Below are positions 33,201-41,870 of a stretch of DNA of 64,000 nt, piece after piece. Positions within the stretch are counted from its first letter, which is position 1. Each line of letters starts with the position of its first letter. The position numbers were made by a program, and so were the translations under genes. The stretch is from contig NZ_CCAE010000003.1 in assembly GCF_000723405.1 (NCBI RefSeq), positions 124,001 to 188,000 on the forward strand. The letters run 5' to 3'. This DNA comes from Hydrogenophaga intermedia (GTDB lineage: Bacteria; Pseudomonadota; Gammaproteobacteria; Burkholderiales; Burkholderiaceae_C). Below the pieces are notes generated by a model, which saw only the letters and a list, made by a program, of their open reading frames with translations, made no database searches and was not told where the DNA came from.

Positions 33201-33290
33201 TCATTTAATGGTGATGACATACCGTTAAATGGTATGTATAGTCCGGTGCACAAATTCACATAAACTTTCGTTTCATTTAATGAGACGAAA
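33201..33290. promoter_or_regulatory. Three IclR-type operators between divergent operons
   Basis: An 11-bp motif (consensus YCATTTAAYGR) occurs at 33201-33211, 33222-33232 (reverse) and 33273-33283. The first two centres are 21 bp apart. The middle copy sits inside a larger inverted repeat (ACATACC/GGTATGT, 33217-33237), and the last within imperfect arms starting TTTCGT and ending ACGAAA (33266-33290), just before the iclR start. Likely autoregulation plus control of the amidase operon. Confidence 0.6.
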
Positions 33291-33301
33291 GGACGACCCC
33301 G

Positions 33302-34126
33302 ATGAGCACCCTCACCGAATCCGACTCCGACACCGCCGGCACCCAGGCCTCGCTCACGCAGAGCCTGGACCGGGCCATCGGCCTGTTGGAAGAGGTCGTG
33401 AACCACGCGGCGCGCGGCGCGTCGCTGGGGGCCTTGGCCGAACACGCCCAACTCTCCAAGCCCACGGCGCACCGCCTGCTCAACGGGCTGCGCAAGCTGG
33501 GTCTGGTGGACTACGAGGAGAAGTCGCGCCTGTTCTTCCCCGGCCTCAAGCTCTACCGCATGGGCCTGGCCTCGGCGGTGCGGTTCGACCTGGTGCAACT
33601 GGCCCAGCCGTCCATGGCGCTGCTGGCCGAGGAAACCGGGGACACGGTCTACCTCTCGCTGCGGGCGGGCGACAGCGCGCTGTGCGTGGCGCGCCAGATC
33701 GGCTCCTTCCCGATCCGCACGCTCACGCTGGAGGTGGGCGACTACCGCCCGCTGGGCCTGGGCGCCGGCAGCCTGGCGCTGCTGTCCGCGCTGCCAGACG
33801 CCGAGGTGGAGCAGGTGATCGCGCGCAACCGCGACAAGCTCGCGCCGCACGCCAACTTCGACCCGGCCAACCTGCGCGCCATGGTGCGCCAGACGCGCGA
33901 GCAGGGCCACTCGCTCAACGACGGCAAGATGCTGCCGGAGATGGTGGCGCTGGGCGTCATCGTGCACGACGCGGCCGGCCGCCCGGCGGCCGCCCTGTCC
34001 ATTGCCACCATCAGCAGCCGCATGGCGCCCGAGCGGCGCGCTTCCATCGTGGCGCTGCTCATGCGCGAGGCGCGCGCACTGGAACAGGCGCTGGGCATGG
34101 CTCCCGCCACGCAGGTGCGCACATGA
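33302..34126 (+). CDS. IclR-family transcriptional regulator
   Basis: 274 residues. N-terminal winged HTH at ~17-80 (LTQSLDRAIGLLEEVVNHAA; LSKPTAHRLLNGLRKLGLV) and a C-terminal IclR effector domain from ~95 (GDTVYLSLRAGDSALCVARQ). First gene of the plus-strand operon and probably autoregulated by the motifs at 33201-33290. Its 3' end overlaps the aldolase gene (ATGA). The ligand is likely a hydroxy- or oxo-acid of the pathway. Confidence 0.94.
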   Translation: MSTLTESDSDTAGTQASLTQSLDRAIGLLEEVVNHAARGASLGALAEHAQLSKPTAHRLLNGLRKLGLVDYEEKSRLFFPGLKLYRMGLASAVRFDLVQLAQPSMALLAEETGDTVYLSLRAGDSALCVARQIGSFPIRTLTLEVGDYRPLGLGAGSLALLSALPDAEVEQVIARNRDKLAPHANFDPANLRAMVRQTREQGHSLNDGKMLPEMVALGVIVHDAAGRPAAALSIATISSRMAPERRASIVALLMREARALEQALGMAPATQVRT

Positions 34127-34815
34127 AGGCGGCGCAGCGGTTCAAGCAGGCCCTGCGCGAGGACCGGCCCGTGGCCGTGATCAACGCCGACTACGCCAAC
34201 GCCGGCCTGGTGGAGTTCCTGGCGCGCCCCGAGCTGGGCGTGGACGCGGTGATGCTCGACGCCGAACAGGGCAGCCCCGACTTCGAGCGCATCGAGGACA
34301 TGGCGCGCGCCGCGCGCCTGAGCGGCCTGTGCGTGCTGGTGCGCCTGTTCTCGCCCGAGCCCTGGGTCATCGAGCGCATGCTGCTGCGCGGCATCGACGG
34401 CGTGATCGTGCCGCGCTTGGACACCGCCGCGCAGGCGCGCGCCGCGCTGGACGTGCTGCGCTACTGCCACCCGCACGACGCCGACGACAAGGTCTTCGTG
34501 GTGCAGATCGAGAGCGCCGCCGCGCACGCCAACCTCGACGACTTCCTCGCCGTCGACGGCATCGACGCCCACTTCATCGGCCCTGTGGACCTGTCGCGCA
34601 GCATGGGCCACCGTGGCGACTACGCCGTGCCGCCCGTGCAGGCGGCGGTGGACGACATCCTGCAACGCACCCGCGCGGGTGGCCGCGCCGTCGGGACCAT
34701 GGTCAAGCCTGGCGACGCCGGGCAATGGGTGGCGCGCGGCGCGCGCTTCCTCTATTTCCACGTCAACGACTGGCTGCGCATCGGCGCCCGGTCGTTCCCG
34801 ATCGCGCGCGGCTGA
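34123..34815 (+). CDS. HpcH/HpaI-type aldolase
   Basis: 230 residues, somewhat shorter than the ~250 usual. Class II metal-dependent pyruvate aldolase signatures: VDAVMLDAEQGSPDF, GVIVPRLDTAAQAR, VVQIESAAA (Glu metal ligand) and FIGPVDLSRSMG (Asp ligand). It would cleave a 2-keto-4-hydroxy acid to pyruvate or glyoxylate plus an aldehyde. Coupled to iclR by a 4-nt overlap and followed by a class II (AraD-type) aldolase gene. Confidence 0.88.
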   Translation: MKAAQRFKQALREDRPVAVINADYANAGLVEFLARPELGVDAVMLDAEQGSPDFERIEDMARAARLSGLCVLVRLFSPEPWVIERMLLRGIDGVIVPRLDTAAQARAALDVLRYCHPHDADDKVFVVQIESAAAHANLDDFLAVDGIDAHFIGPVDLSRSMGHRGDYAVPPVQAAVDDILQRTRAGGRAVGTMVKPGDAGQWVARGARFLYFHVNDWLRIGARSFPIARG

Positions 34816-34843
34816 GGCCGCCGCCCAACACAAGGCCCCCTTG

Positions 34844-35680
34844 ATGGACATGACTCCCCCGCCCGCCAGCCAGAAGGCATCCGAAAAAGCCTCCGTTTAC
34901 CAGCCATCGCAGCAGGGCCTGTACTTTCCGAAGCCACCGGTCTTCCAGAGCGTCGAGGAGGAGCGGCTGCACCGCAAGCAGCGTCTGGCCGCCGTGTGCC
35001 GCGTGTTCGCGCGCTACCGCTACGAATACGGCTTTGCCGGCCACGTGACGGTGCGCGACCCCGAATTCCCCGACCGTTTCTGGACCAACCCCTTCGCCAT
35101 GGACTTCGGTCGCGTGCGCGTGTCCGACCTGCTGCTGGTCGACCACGCGGGCACCGTGCTCGAAGGCAACTGGGCCGTCAACCAGGCCGGCTTCGTGCTG
35201 CACTCGGCCATCCACCAGCACCACCCGCACGTGCTGGCCTCGTGCCACATGCACACGGCCAACGGCATGGCCTGGGCTGCGCTGGGCCGTCCGCTGGACC
35301 CGATCACGCAGACAGCCGCCGGCTTCTACAACGACCACGCGGTCATCACCGAACAGGCCGGCGCCGTGGTGGTGGACCGCGAAGCGGGCCAGGCCGTGGC
35401 CGCCGCCTTCGGCGACAACAAGGCCGTCATCCACCAGAACCACGGCCTGTTCACCGTGGGCCGCGAGAGCGTGGACGAGGCCGCCTGGTGGTTCATCGCG
35501 CTGGAGCGCGCCTGCGAAATCCAGCTCAAGGCCGAGGCCACCGGCCACCCGCTCAAGCTCATCAGCCCCGAAGCCGCCGCGCACTCCGCGAAGCACCTGG
35601 CCACGCCGATGGCGGCCTGGCTGCATTTCCAGCCGATCTACGACGCCGTGGCCCGCACCGAGCCCGACCTCTTCGACTGA
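34844..35680 (+). CDS. Class II aldolase/adducin family protein
   Basis: 278 residues from MDMTPPPASQKASEK. AraD/FucA-like zinc ligands appear in CHMHTANGMAW and IHQNHGLFTVG, with FAGHVTVRDPEFPDRFW upstream. The family includes sugar-phosphate aldolases, epimerases and decarboxylating enzymes. The N-terminal ~45 residues are an extra Pro/Ser-rich extension. It lies between the HpaI-type aldolase and the TRAP receptor gene. Catalytic role cannot be narrowed from sequence. Confidence 0.9.
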   Translation: MDMTPPPASQKASEKASVYQPSQQGLYFPKPPVFQSVEEERLHRKQRLAAVCRVFARYRYEYGFAGHVTVRDPEFPDRFWTNPFAMDFGRVRVSDLLLVDHAGTVLEGNWAVNQAGFVLHSAIHQHHPHVLASCHMHTANGMAWAALGRPLDPITQTAAGFYNDHAVITEQAGAVVVDREAGQAVAAAFGDNKAVIHQNHGLFTVGRESVDEAAWWFIALERACEIQLKAEATGHPLKLISPEAAAHSAKHLATPMAAWLHFQPIYDAVARTEPDLFD

Positions 35681-35733
35681 GCCCCCGTTTTTTCCCCGCC
35701 CCTCCCGCAACCCTGACCTGGAAGAAGACCTGC

Positions 35734-36813
35734 ATGAACACCTTCGGACGTTTCTTCAAGGGCGCGCTGATCGCCGCCTGCGCCCTCACCGCCCTCGGCG
35801 CTTCCGCGCAGCAAGCGCGCAAGCTCACCTACGCCACGTTCTACGGCTCCAGCGAGTTCTACGAAATGTCGGCGAAGTACTTCATGGACGAGGTCACCAA
35901 GCGCACGCAGGGCAAGGTCACGTTCCAGCCCTACTACGGTGGCACCCTGCTCAAGACGGCCGAGATGAGCACCGGCCTGGCCAAGGGCGCGGCCGACATC
36001 GGCGCCGCCGTGCCCGCCGCCTTCAACCCGCGCGAGTTCCCGCTCACCGGCGTGGTCATGCCCTTCATCTCGGAAAACCCGATCGCGGTGACCTACGCCT
36101 TCAAGGAGCTGATGGACACCACGCCCGAGCTGCAGCAGGAATACCAGCGCAACAACCAGAAGCTGCTGTGGGCCCTGGCCTCGGGTGAGAACTCGCTGTG
36201 GACCAACAAGCCCATCCGCACCGCGGCCGACCTCAAGGGCTCGCGCATCCGCGCCATCATCGGCGTGGCCGACGGCATCAAGGCCCTGGGTGGCACGCCC
36301 ATCAGCATCCCCTGGGTGGAAGCGCTCGAACTCGTGCAGCGCGGTGGCGCCGAGGGCGTGAGCGGCACGCCCTTCAACCAGGCCGTCATCACCAAGGTCT
36401 ACGACATGGCGCCCTACGCGTCCAACGCCGGCCGCATGGGCGTGTACACGCCGGTCACCTGGTCCATCAACCTGGACACCTGGAAGTCGCTCGACCCCGC
36501 CACGCAGAAGGTGATGGAAGAGGTGGCGGCCGAGGTGCCGGGCAAGTACTTCGCGGCCTATGAAGGCGAGATGAACAAGGCCGTGGAACAGGCGCGCGCC
36601 GCCACCAAGATGACCTACGTGCCGCTGGACGAGGCCGAGGTCAAGCGCTGGCAGGACGTGGCGCGCCCCGAGGTGCAGAAGAAGTGGGCCGACATGGCGC
36701 GCCCGCGCTACAAGAACCCGCAGGAACTGGTCGACAAGTTCACCGCGCTGACCCGCAAGTACGAAGCGAAGCACCCCTACGTGACGGGCTTCGACCGCCT
36801 GAGCAAGAAGTAA
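35734..36813 (+). CDS. TRAP transporter substrate-binding protein (DctP type)
   Basis: 359 residues. Signal peptide ~1-25 (GALIAACALTALGASAQ), then a DctP-like periplasmic domain: KLTYATFYGSSEFYEMSAKY, DLKGSRIRAIIGVADGIKAL. The Arg of the DLKGSRIR region is where TRAP receptors hold the substrate carboxylate. It supplies the QM permease encoded by the next two genes, so the operon imports an organic acid. Confidence 0.92.
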   Translation: MNTFGRFFKGALIAACALTALGASAQQARKLTYATFYGSSEFYEMSAKYFMDEVTKRTQGKVTFQPYYGGTLLKTAEMSTGLAKGAADIGAAVPAAFNPREFPLTGVVMPFISENPIAVTYAFKELMDTTPELQQEYQRNNQKLLWALASGENSLWTNKPIRTAADLKGSRIRAIIGVADGIKALGGTPISIPWVEALELVQRGGAEGVSGTPFNQAVITKVYDMAPYASNAGRMGVYTPVTWSINLDTWKSLDPATQKVMEEVAAEVPGKYFAAYEGEMNKAVEQARAATKMTYVPLDEAEVKRWQDVARPEVQKKWADMARPRYKNPQELVDKFTALTRKYEAKHPYVTGFDRLSKK

Positions 36814-36870
36814 GTCCCCTTCCTTCATGACCCCCGCGTCCCCGTGGCGCGGGCGTTGGGAGTCCCACCC

Positions 36871-37413
36871 GTGTTTTCCACCCTTTCAGGCGCAATACGC
36901 CGCCTCAGCCTGGCCCTGGGCGCGATTGCCGGCGCGGGCACGGCGCTGCTGATGCTCACCGTGGTGCCCGACCTGTTCTCGCGCAGCTTCCTGGGCGAGG
37001 CGGTCTACGGCATGGCCGAGACCGGCATCTTCCTGCTGGTGCTCATCGTCTTCCTCGCCCTCGGTTCGGCGCAGGTGCGCAAGGAGCACTTCCACGTCGG
37101 CGTGCTCGACACCATGATCAGCCGCGACGCCGGGCGCTGGATCTGGGTGCTTCGGCACGCGCTCTCGACCCTGGTTTGCGGCGTGTTCACCTGGTACGCC
37201 GCACGGGGCGCGATCGACTCGACGCGCATGCTCGAGCAGTCCTACGCGGTGATCGAGTACCCGATCTGGCCCGCCAAGATCGTGGTCGCCGTGGGCCTGC
37301 TGTTGCTGACCGTGCAGTTCCTCATGGACATGGTCGACGCCCTGACCACCCCGCAGTACCGACCCGACGGCGGCCACGAAGGCACGCCCGAACACGCAGG
37401 CGAACCGCTATGA
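36871..37413 (+). CDS. TRAP transporter small permease (DctQ type)
   Basis: 180 residues from GTG at 36871 (MFSTLSGAIRRLSL), chosen because GGGAG lies just upstream; a GTG at 36844 is less likely. Four membrane helices (LALGAIAGAGTALLMLTVVP; IFLLVLIVFLALGSA; LSTLVCGVFTWYAA; IVVAVGLLLLTVQFLMDMV). It pairs with the large permease whose ATG overlaps its stop. Confidence 0.9.
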   Translation: MFSTLSGAIRRLSLALGAIAGAGTALLMLTVVPDLFSRSFLGEAVYGMAETGIFLLVLIVFLALGSAQVRKEHFHVGVLDTMISRDAGRWIWVLRHALSTLVCGVFTWYAARGAIDSTRMLEQSYAVIEYPIWPAKIVVAVGLLLLTVQFLMDMVDALTTPQYRPDGGHEGTPEHAGEPL

Positions 37414-38702
37414 CCCCCTTGGAAATCGGCTACCTGATGGTGGCGGGCGTGATCCTTCTGCTGGCCCTGGGCCTGCCCGTGGCCCTGAGCCTGTTGGCCG
37501 TGGGCGCCTCGGGCCTGTTCGCCATCCGGGGCGTGCGTGGCACGGAGTTCCTGCTGGAGAGCCTGCCCTACAGCAGCGTCGCCAACCTGGCGCTCATCGT
37601 CATCCCTCTGTTCATCCTGATGGGGCACTTCGCGTTCTCCGCCGGGCTGTCGGACAAGGCGTACAAGGCCGCCAAGGCCTGGGTGGGGCATCTCACCGGT
37701 GGTCTGCCGATCGCCACGGTGTTCGCCTGCGCGGGCTTCGCCACGGTCAGCGGATCGAGCGTGGCCACGGCGGCAACCATTTCCAAAGTGACGGTGCCCG
37801 AGATGCTGCGCGCCGGCTACAACCAGCGCCTCGCCGCCGGCCCGGTGGCCATCGCCGGCGCGCTGGGCATCCTCATCCCGCCCAGCGGCATCCTGGTCAT
37901 CTACTCCATCGCCACCAACGTGCCGGTGAGCGACCTGTTCATCGGCGCGCTGATCCCGGGCGTGCTTACCGCCATCGTCTACGCCTTCGGCATCTGGTTC
38001 ATGGTGCGGCGCGACCCCGAACTGGTGAAGCGCACGCGCATCCCGAAGGCCAGCTGGGGCGAGCGCGTGAGCGCCACGGCGGCGGCCTGGGAGGTGGTGG
38101 TGCTGTTCCTGGTGGTGATCGGCTGCATCTACACCGGCGTGGCCACGGCCACCGAGGCAGCGGGCATCGGCGCCGCGCTCGCTTTGGTGTTCGCGCTGTT
38201 TCGCAAGGGGCAGAAGGGCTCCATCTGGAAGGGCCTGGTGGAAACCGGCTCCAGCACCGCGTCCATCTTCCTGTTGATGATCGCCTCGGCCGTGTTCAGC
38301 GTGGCCCTGGGCACCACGCAACTGCCCACGATGCTGGCCGAAGCGGTGACGGGCCTGAACCTGTCGCCGGCCGTGCTGCTGTTGCTGCTGATCATTCCCT
38401 ACCTGATCCTGGGCTGCCTGATCGACGGCATCTCGATGATCTTCATCACCATGCCGGTGGTGTTCCCCATCATCGAAGCGGCCGGCATCCACCCGGTGCT
38501 GTTCGGCATCTTCGTGACCAAGCTCGTGGAGATCGGTGCGGTCACGCCGCCGGTGGGCATCAACGTGTTCGTGGTGCAGGGCTCGGTGCCGGGCCTGAAG
38601 CTGGGCGAGATCTTCCGCGGCGTGATCCCCTTCATCCTCATGGAGCTGGGACTCATCGGCCTGATGATCGCCTTCCCGCAGATCGTGACGGGGGTGCTGT
38701 GA
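37410..38702 (+). CDS. TRAP transporter large permease (DctM type)
   Basis: 430 residues, about 12 membrane segments. Conserved DctM elements: VIPLFILMGHFAFSAGLSDK, ATVSGSSVATAATISKVTVP, GALGILIPPSGILVIYSIAT and ITPPVGINVF-like GAVTPPVGINVFVVQG. It drives Na+- or H+-coupled uptake with the receptor and small permease. It overlaps the small permease by 4 nt and the amidase by 1 nt. Confidence 0.95.
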   Translation: MTPLEIGYLMVAGVILLLALGLPVALSLLAVGASGLFAIRGVRGTEFLLESLPYSSVANLALIVIPLFILMGHFAFSAGLSDKAYKAAKAWVGHLTGGLPIATVFACAGFATVSGSSVATAATISKVTVPEMLRAGYNQRLAAGPVAIAGALGILIPPSGILVIYSIATNVPVSDLFIGALIPGVLTAIVYAFGIWFMVRRDPELVKRTRIPKASWGERVSATAAAWEVVVLFLVVIGCIYTGVATATEAAGIGAALALVFALFRKGQKGSIWKGLVETGSSTASIFLLMIASAVFSVALGTTQLPTMLAEAVTGLNLSPAVLLLLLIIPYLILGCLIDGISMIFITMPVVFPIIEAAGIHPVLFGIFVTKLVEIGAVTPPVGINVFVVQGSVPGLKLGEIFRGVIPFILMELGLIGLMIAFPQIVTGVL

Positions 38703-40102
38703 TGAGCGATCCGCTGCGCCTGGGCGTGAGCGAACTGCGCCAGGCCTACCGGCGCCGCGCGCTCTCGCCGGTGGAGGTCACGCGCGCCTATCTCGACCGC
38801 ATCGCCGCGCGCAACGATCACCTGCACGCCTACATCGAGGTCTACGCCGAGAGCGCGCTTGCTCAGGCCAGGGCCAGCGAGCAACGCCTGGCCAGCGGCT
38901 TGCCCGCGGGTCTGCTCGAAGGCGTGCCGCTGGCCCTCAAGGACCTGCTGCACATCGAAGGCCGGCGCACCACCGCCGGCTCCACCGTGTTCGCCGGGCG
39001 CGAGCCGAGCCCGCTCACCTCCACCGTGGCGGCGCGTCTCATGGGTGCGGGCGCAGTGGTGCTGGGCAAGGCCAATCTGGTCGAGTTCGCCTATGGCGGC
39101 TGGGGCACCAACCAGGGCATGCGCTCGCCGGTGAATCCCTGGGACGGTGCGGTCGAGCGCTGCGTGGGCGGCTCCAGCAGCGGCTCTGGCGTGGCCGTGT
39201 CGGCGGGCCTGGCGGCCGGCGCCATCGGCACCGACACCGGTGGCTCGGTGCGCATCCCCTCGGCGTTCTGCGGCCTCACGGGCCTGAAGACCACGCAGGG
39301 CCGCGTGAGCAATTTCGGTGTCGATCTGGTGAGCCACACGCTGGACACCGTCGGCCCCATGGCCTGGACGGCCGAGGACGCGGCCCTGCTGCTGCAGGCC
39401 ATGCACGGCCCCGATCCGCACGACCCCGCCACGCTCGCGCAGCCGCCCGAGGATTTCCTGTCGGCCCTGCACAAGGGCATCGCGGGCCTGCGCATCAGCG
39501 TCGCGCCGGCCAGCATCTTGGGCGCGGTCGAGCCCGCCATCGCGCAGGCGGTGGACGAGGCCGTGCGCGTGCTGCTCTCGCTGGGTTGCCTGCGCCGCGA
39601 CGAAGCGTTCGCGAGCATCGACTTTGTCGCCGACCAGGCCGAGACCGGCGTCATCATTTCCAGCGAGGCGTACGCCGAGCACGGCCACCTGCTCGAAGGC
39701 TCGCCGCCGCGGGGCGACGCCGCCGCGCGCGCCCGCCTGCTGAGTGGCGCGACCATCCCCGCGCCGCGCTACGCCGCCGCGCTGCGCGAACGGCAACGCC
39801 GCATCCGCGACTTCGCGCGCGTGTTCGAACACACCGACCTGCTGGTGCTGCCCACGCTGCCCGTCACCGCGCGGCCGCTGGCCACGATCGACGAGAGCGA
39901 CCTGGCGCCCAGCCGCCTCACGCGCTTCGTCGGCTACCACGGCCTCGCCGCCATCGCGCTGCCCTGCGGCCTCTCGCCCGAGGGCCTGCCGCTGTCGCTG
40001 CAGCTCGTGGCGCCGGCCTTCCACGAGGCGCGCCTGCTGCGCGCCGGCGTGGCCTTCCAGTCCGCCACGGCCTTCCACCGTGCGCGCCCGTCCTCCTTCT
40101 GA
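38702..40102 (+). CDS. Amidase signature family hydrolase
   Basis: 466 residues from ATG at 38702, which overlaps the DctM stop. Triad residues: Lys in PLALKDLLHIEG, Ser in GGSSSGSGVAVSAG and the nucleophile in GTDTGGSVRIPSAF. It is more like AtzF/Asn-hydrolase-type amidases than the amidase at 31770, with which it shares only the signature. It probably releases an acid from an imported amide. Ribosome site weak; expression likely depends on coupling to dctM. Confidence 0.93.
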   Translation: MSDPLRLGVSELRQAYRRRALSPVEVTRAYLDRIAARNDHLHAYIEVYAESALAQARASEQRLASGLPAGLLEGVPLALKDLLHIEGRRTTAGSTVFAGREPSPLTSTVAARLMGAGAVVLGKANLVEFAYGGWGTNQGMRSPVNPWDGAVERCVGGSSSGSGVAVSAGLAAGAIGTDTGGSVRIPSAFCGLTGLKTTQGRVSNFGVDLVSHTLDTVGPMAWTAEDAALLLQAMHGPDPHDPATLAQPPEDFLSALHKGIAGLRISVAPASILGAVEPAIAQAVDEAVRVLLSLGCLRRDEAFASIDFVADQAETGVIISSEAYAEHGHLLEGSPPRGDAAARARLLSGATIPAPRYAAALRERQRRIRDFARVFEHTDLLVLPTLPVTARPLATIDESDLAPSRLTRFVGYHGLAAIALPCGLSPEGLPLSLQLVAPAFHEARLLRAGVAFQSATAFHRARPSSF

Positions 40103-40112
40103 GCCCTTCTCC

Positions 40113-41870
40113 ATGTCCACGAACCCCACCGCCGCTGTTCCAGCCGCCACCCTCACGATGTCCGGCGGCGCCGCCATCGCCCGCATGATCCGCGCCTTCG
40201 GCGGCGGCCCCATGTTCGGCATGGGCGGCTTCCAGGTGCTGCCGCTCTACGAAGCCGCGCGCGAACTCGGCCTGCCGCACCACCTCATCCACGACGAGCG
40301 CAACGCCGTCTTCGTGGCCGACGCCTACGCCAAGGTCAGCGGCCGCGTGGGCCTGGCCGACGCCACCGTGGGCCCGGGCGCCACCAACATGCTCACCGCG
40401 CTGGCCGAGGCGCTCAACGCGGGCACGCCCATGGTCTGCGTGATCGGTGACACCCACCGCGACCACTCCTGGAAGAACATGACGCAGGAGAGCCGCCAGG
40501 TGGACGCGCTGCGACCCATGTGCAAGGAGCTCATTCGCATCGAGTCGATCAAGCGCGTGCCCGAACTGATGCGCCGCGCCTTCGCCGTGGCCACCACCGG
40601 CCGCCCCGGCCCCGTGGTGGTGGACGTGCCCGAGGACCTGATGCACGACACCGCCGAGTTCAGCGAGAGCGACTTCGTGGTGAACCCGGCCTACGAGGCC
40701 GCCCCCGCGCTGCGTTCACGCCCCGACGGCGAGTCGATCGCGCGCGCCGCCGATCTGCTCGCGAACGCGAAGCAGCCCATCGTGCTGGCCGGCGGCGGCG
40801 TGCACCTCTCGGGCGCCGCGCAGGTGCTCACCGACTTCGCGCGCGCCACCAACATCCCGGTGGCGCACACGCTCACCGGCAAGGGCGCCATTCCCTGCGT
40901 CGACCCGCTGAGCGCCGGCCTGTTCGGGCGCTACGACCGCATCGCCAACGGCCTCATCGAGCAGAGCGACGTGGTGCTGGTGGTGGGCTGCAAGCTCGGC
41001 GAGATCGCGACCAAGCGCTACACCGTGCCCGCGCCGGGCAAGACCGTCATTCACCTGGACATCGTGGCCGAGGAGTTCGGCCGCACCCTGCAGCCCGAGG
41101 TGATGTTGTGGGGCGACGTGAAGCTGGGCCTGCAGGACCTGTTGGCCGCGCTGGGCCCGCGCGCCGCCGCGTTGAAGGCGCGCCTGCAGCCGCTGGCCGA
41201 CAGCGTGCCCGCGCGCATGGCCAAGTGGCGCGAAGAGGTATCGGGTCGCCTCTATTCCGAAGAGAAGCCGATTTCCGTCGCGCGCCTCATCACCGAGATC
41301 AACAAGGTTCTGCCCGAGGACGGCATCCTGGTGGCCGACGGCGGCTTCGCGGCGCACTGGGCCGGCCTGCTGTTCGACACCAAGCGCGCGGGCCGCGGCT
41401 TCGTGCCCGACCGCGGTTTCGCCTCCATCGGCTACGGCTTGCCCGGCGCCATCGGCGCGGCGCTGGCCGCCCCGGGCCGCCCGGTGTTCAGCCTCACGGG
41501 CGACAGTGGCTTCTGCATGGTGCTGGGCGACCTGGAAACCGCCGCGCGCCTGAAGCTGGACTTCACTGTCATCGTGGTCAACAACGCCGCATCGGGCTAC
41601 GTGAAGGCCCTGCAGCACCTGGTGTACGGCGCCGGCAAGCACATCAGCGCCGACCTCAACGAGGTGAACTTCGCCAAGGTCGCGCAGGCCTTCAACTGCA
41701 CGGGCATCCGCGTGGAAGAACCGGGCGAGCTCGAAGGCGCGCTGCGCCAGGCCATGGCAACCAAAGGCCCGGTGGTGATCGACGTGATCGTGACGCGCGA
41801 CCCGGCGAAGATGCTGCCCGGCGTGGACAGCCGCGCGGCGGTCATCAAGAAGGGGGATCGCATTGCCTGA
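40113..41870 (+). CDS. Thiamine diphosphate-dependent enzyme (acetolactate synthase-like)
   Basis: 585 residues. Three-domain POX/ALS layout: PYR domain with the catalytic Glu in LIHDERNAVFVADAYAKVSG, a central Rossmann domain (QPIVLAGGGVHLSGAAQVLT) and a PP domain with the ThDP motif GDSGFCMVLGDLETAARLKL ending in VVNNAASG. The group includes carboligases and oxo-acid or oxalyl-CoA decarboxylases. Its place between amidase and hydroxyacid dehydrogenase suggests decarboxylation or ligation of a 2-oxo acid formed in the pathway. No specific member recognised. Confidence 0.9.
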   Translation: MSTNPTAAVPAATLTMSGGAAIARMIRAFGGGPMFGMGGFQVLPLYEAARELGLPHHLIHDERNAVFVADAYAKVSGRVGLADATVGPGATNMLTALAEALNAGTPMVCVIGDTHRDHSWKNMTQESRQVDALRPMCKELIRIESIKRVPELMRRAFAVATTGRPGPVVVDVPEDLMHDTAEFSESDFVVNPAYEAAPALRSRPDGESIARAADLLANAKQPIVLAGGGVHLSGAAQVLTDFARATNIPVAHTLTGKGAIPCVDPLSAGLFGRYDRIANGLIEQSDVVLVVGCKLGEIATKRYTVPAPGKTVIHLDIVAEEFGRTLQPEVMLWGDVKLGLQDLLAALGPRAAALKARLQPLADSVPARMAKWREEVSGRLYSEEKPISVARLITEINKVLPEDGILVADGGFAAHWAGLLFDTKRAGRGFVPDRGFASIGYGLPGAIGAALAAPGRPVFSLTGDSGFCMVLGDLETAARLKLDFTVIVVNNAASGYVKALQHLVYGAGKHISADLNEVNFAKVAQAFNCTGIRVEEPGELEGALRQAMATKGPVVIDVIVTRDPAKMLPGVDSRAAVIKKGDRIA

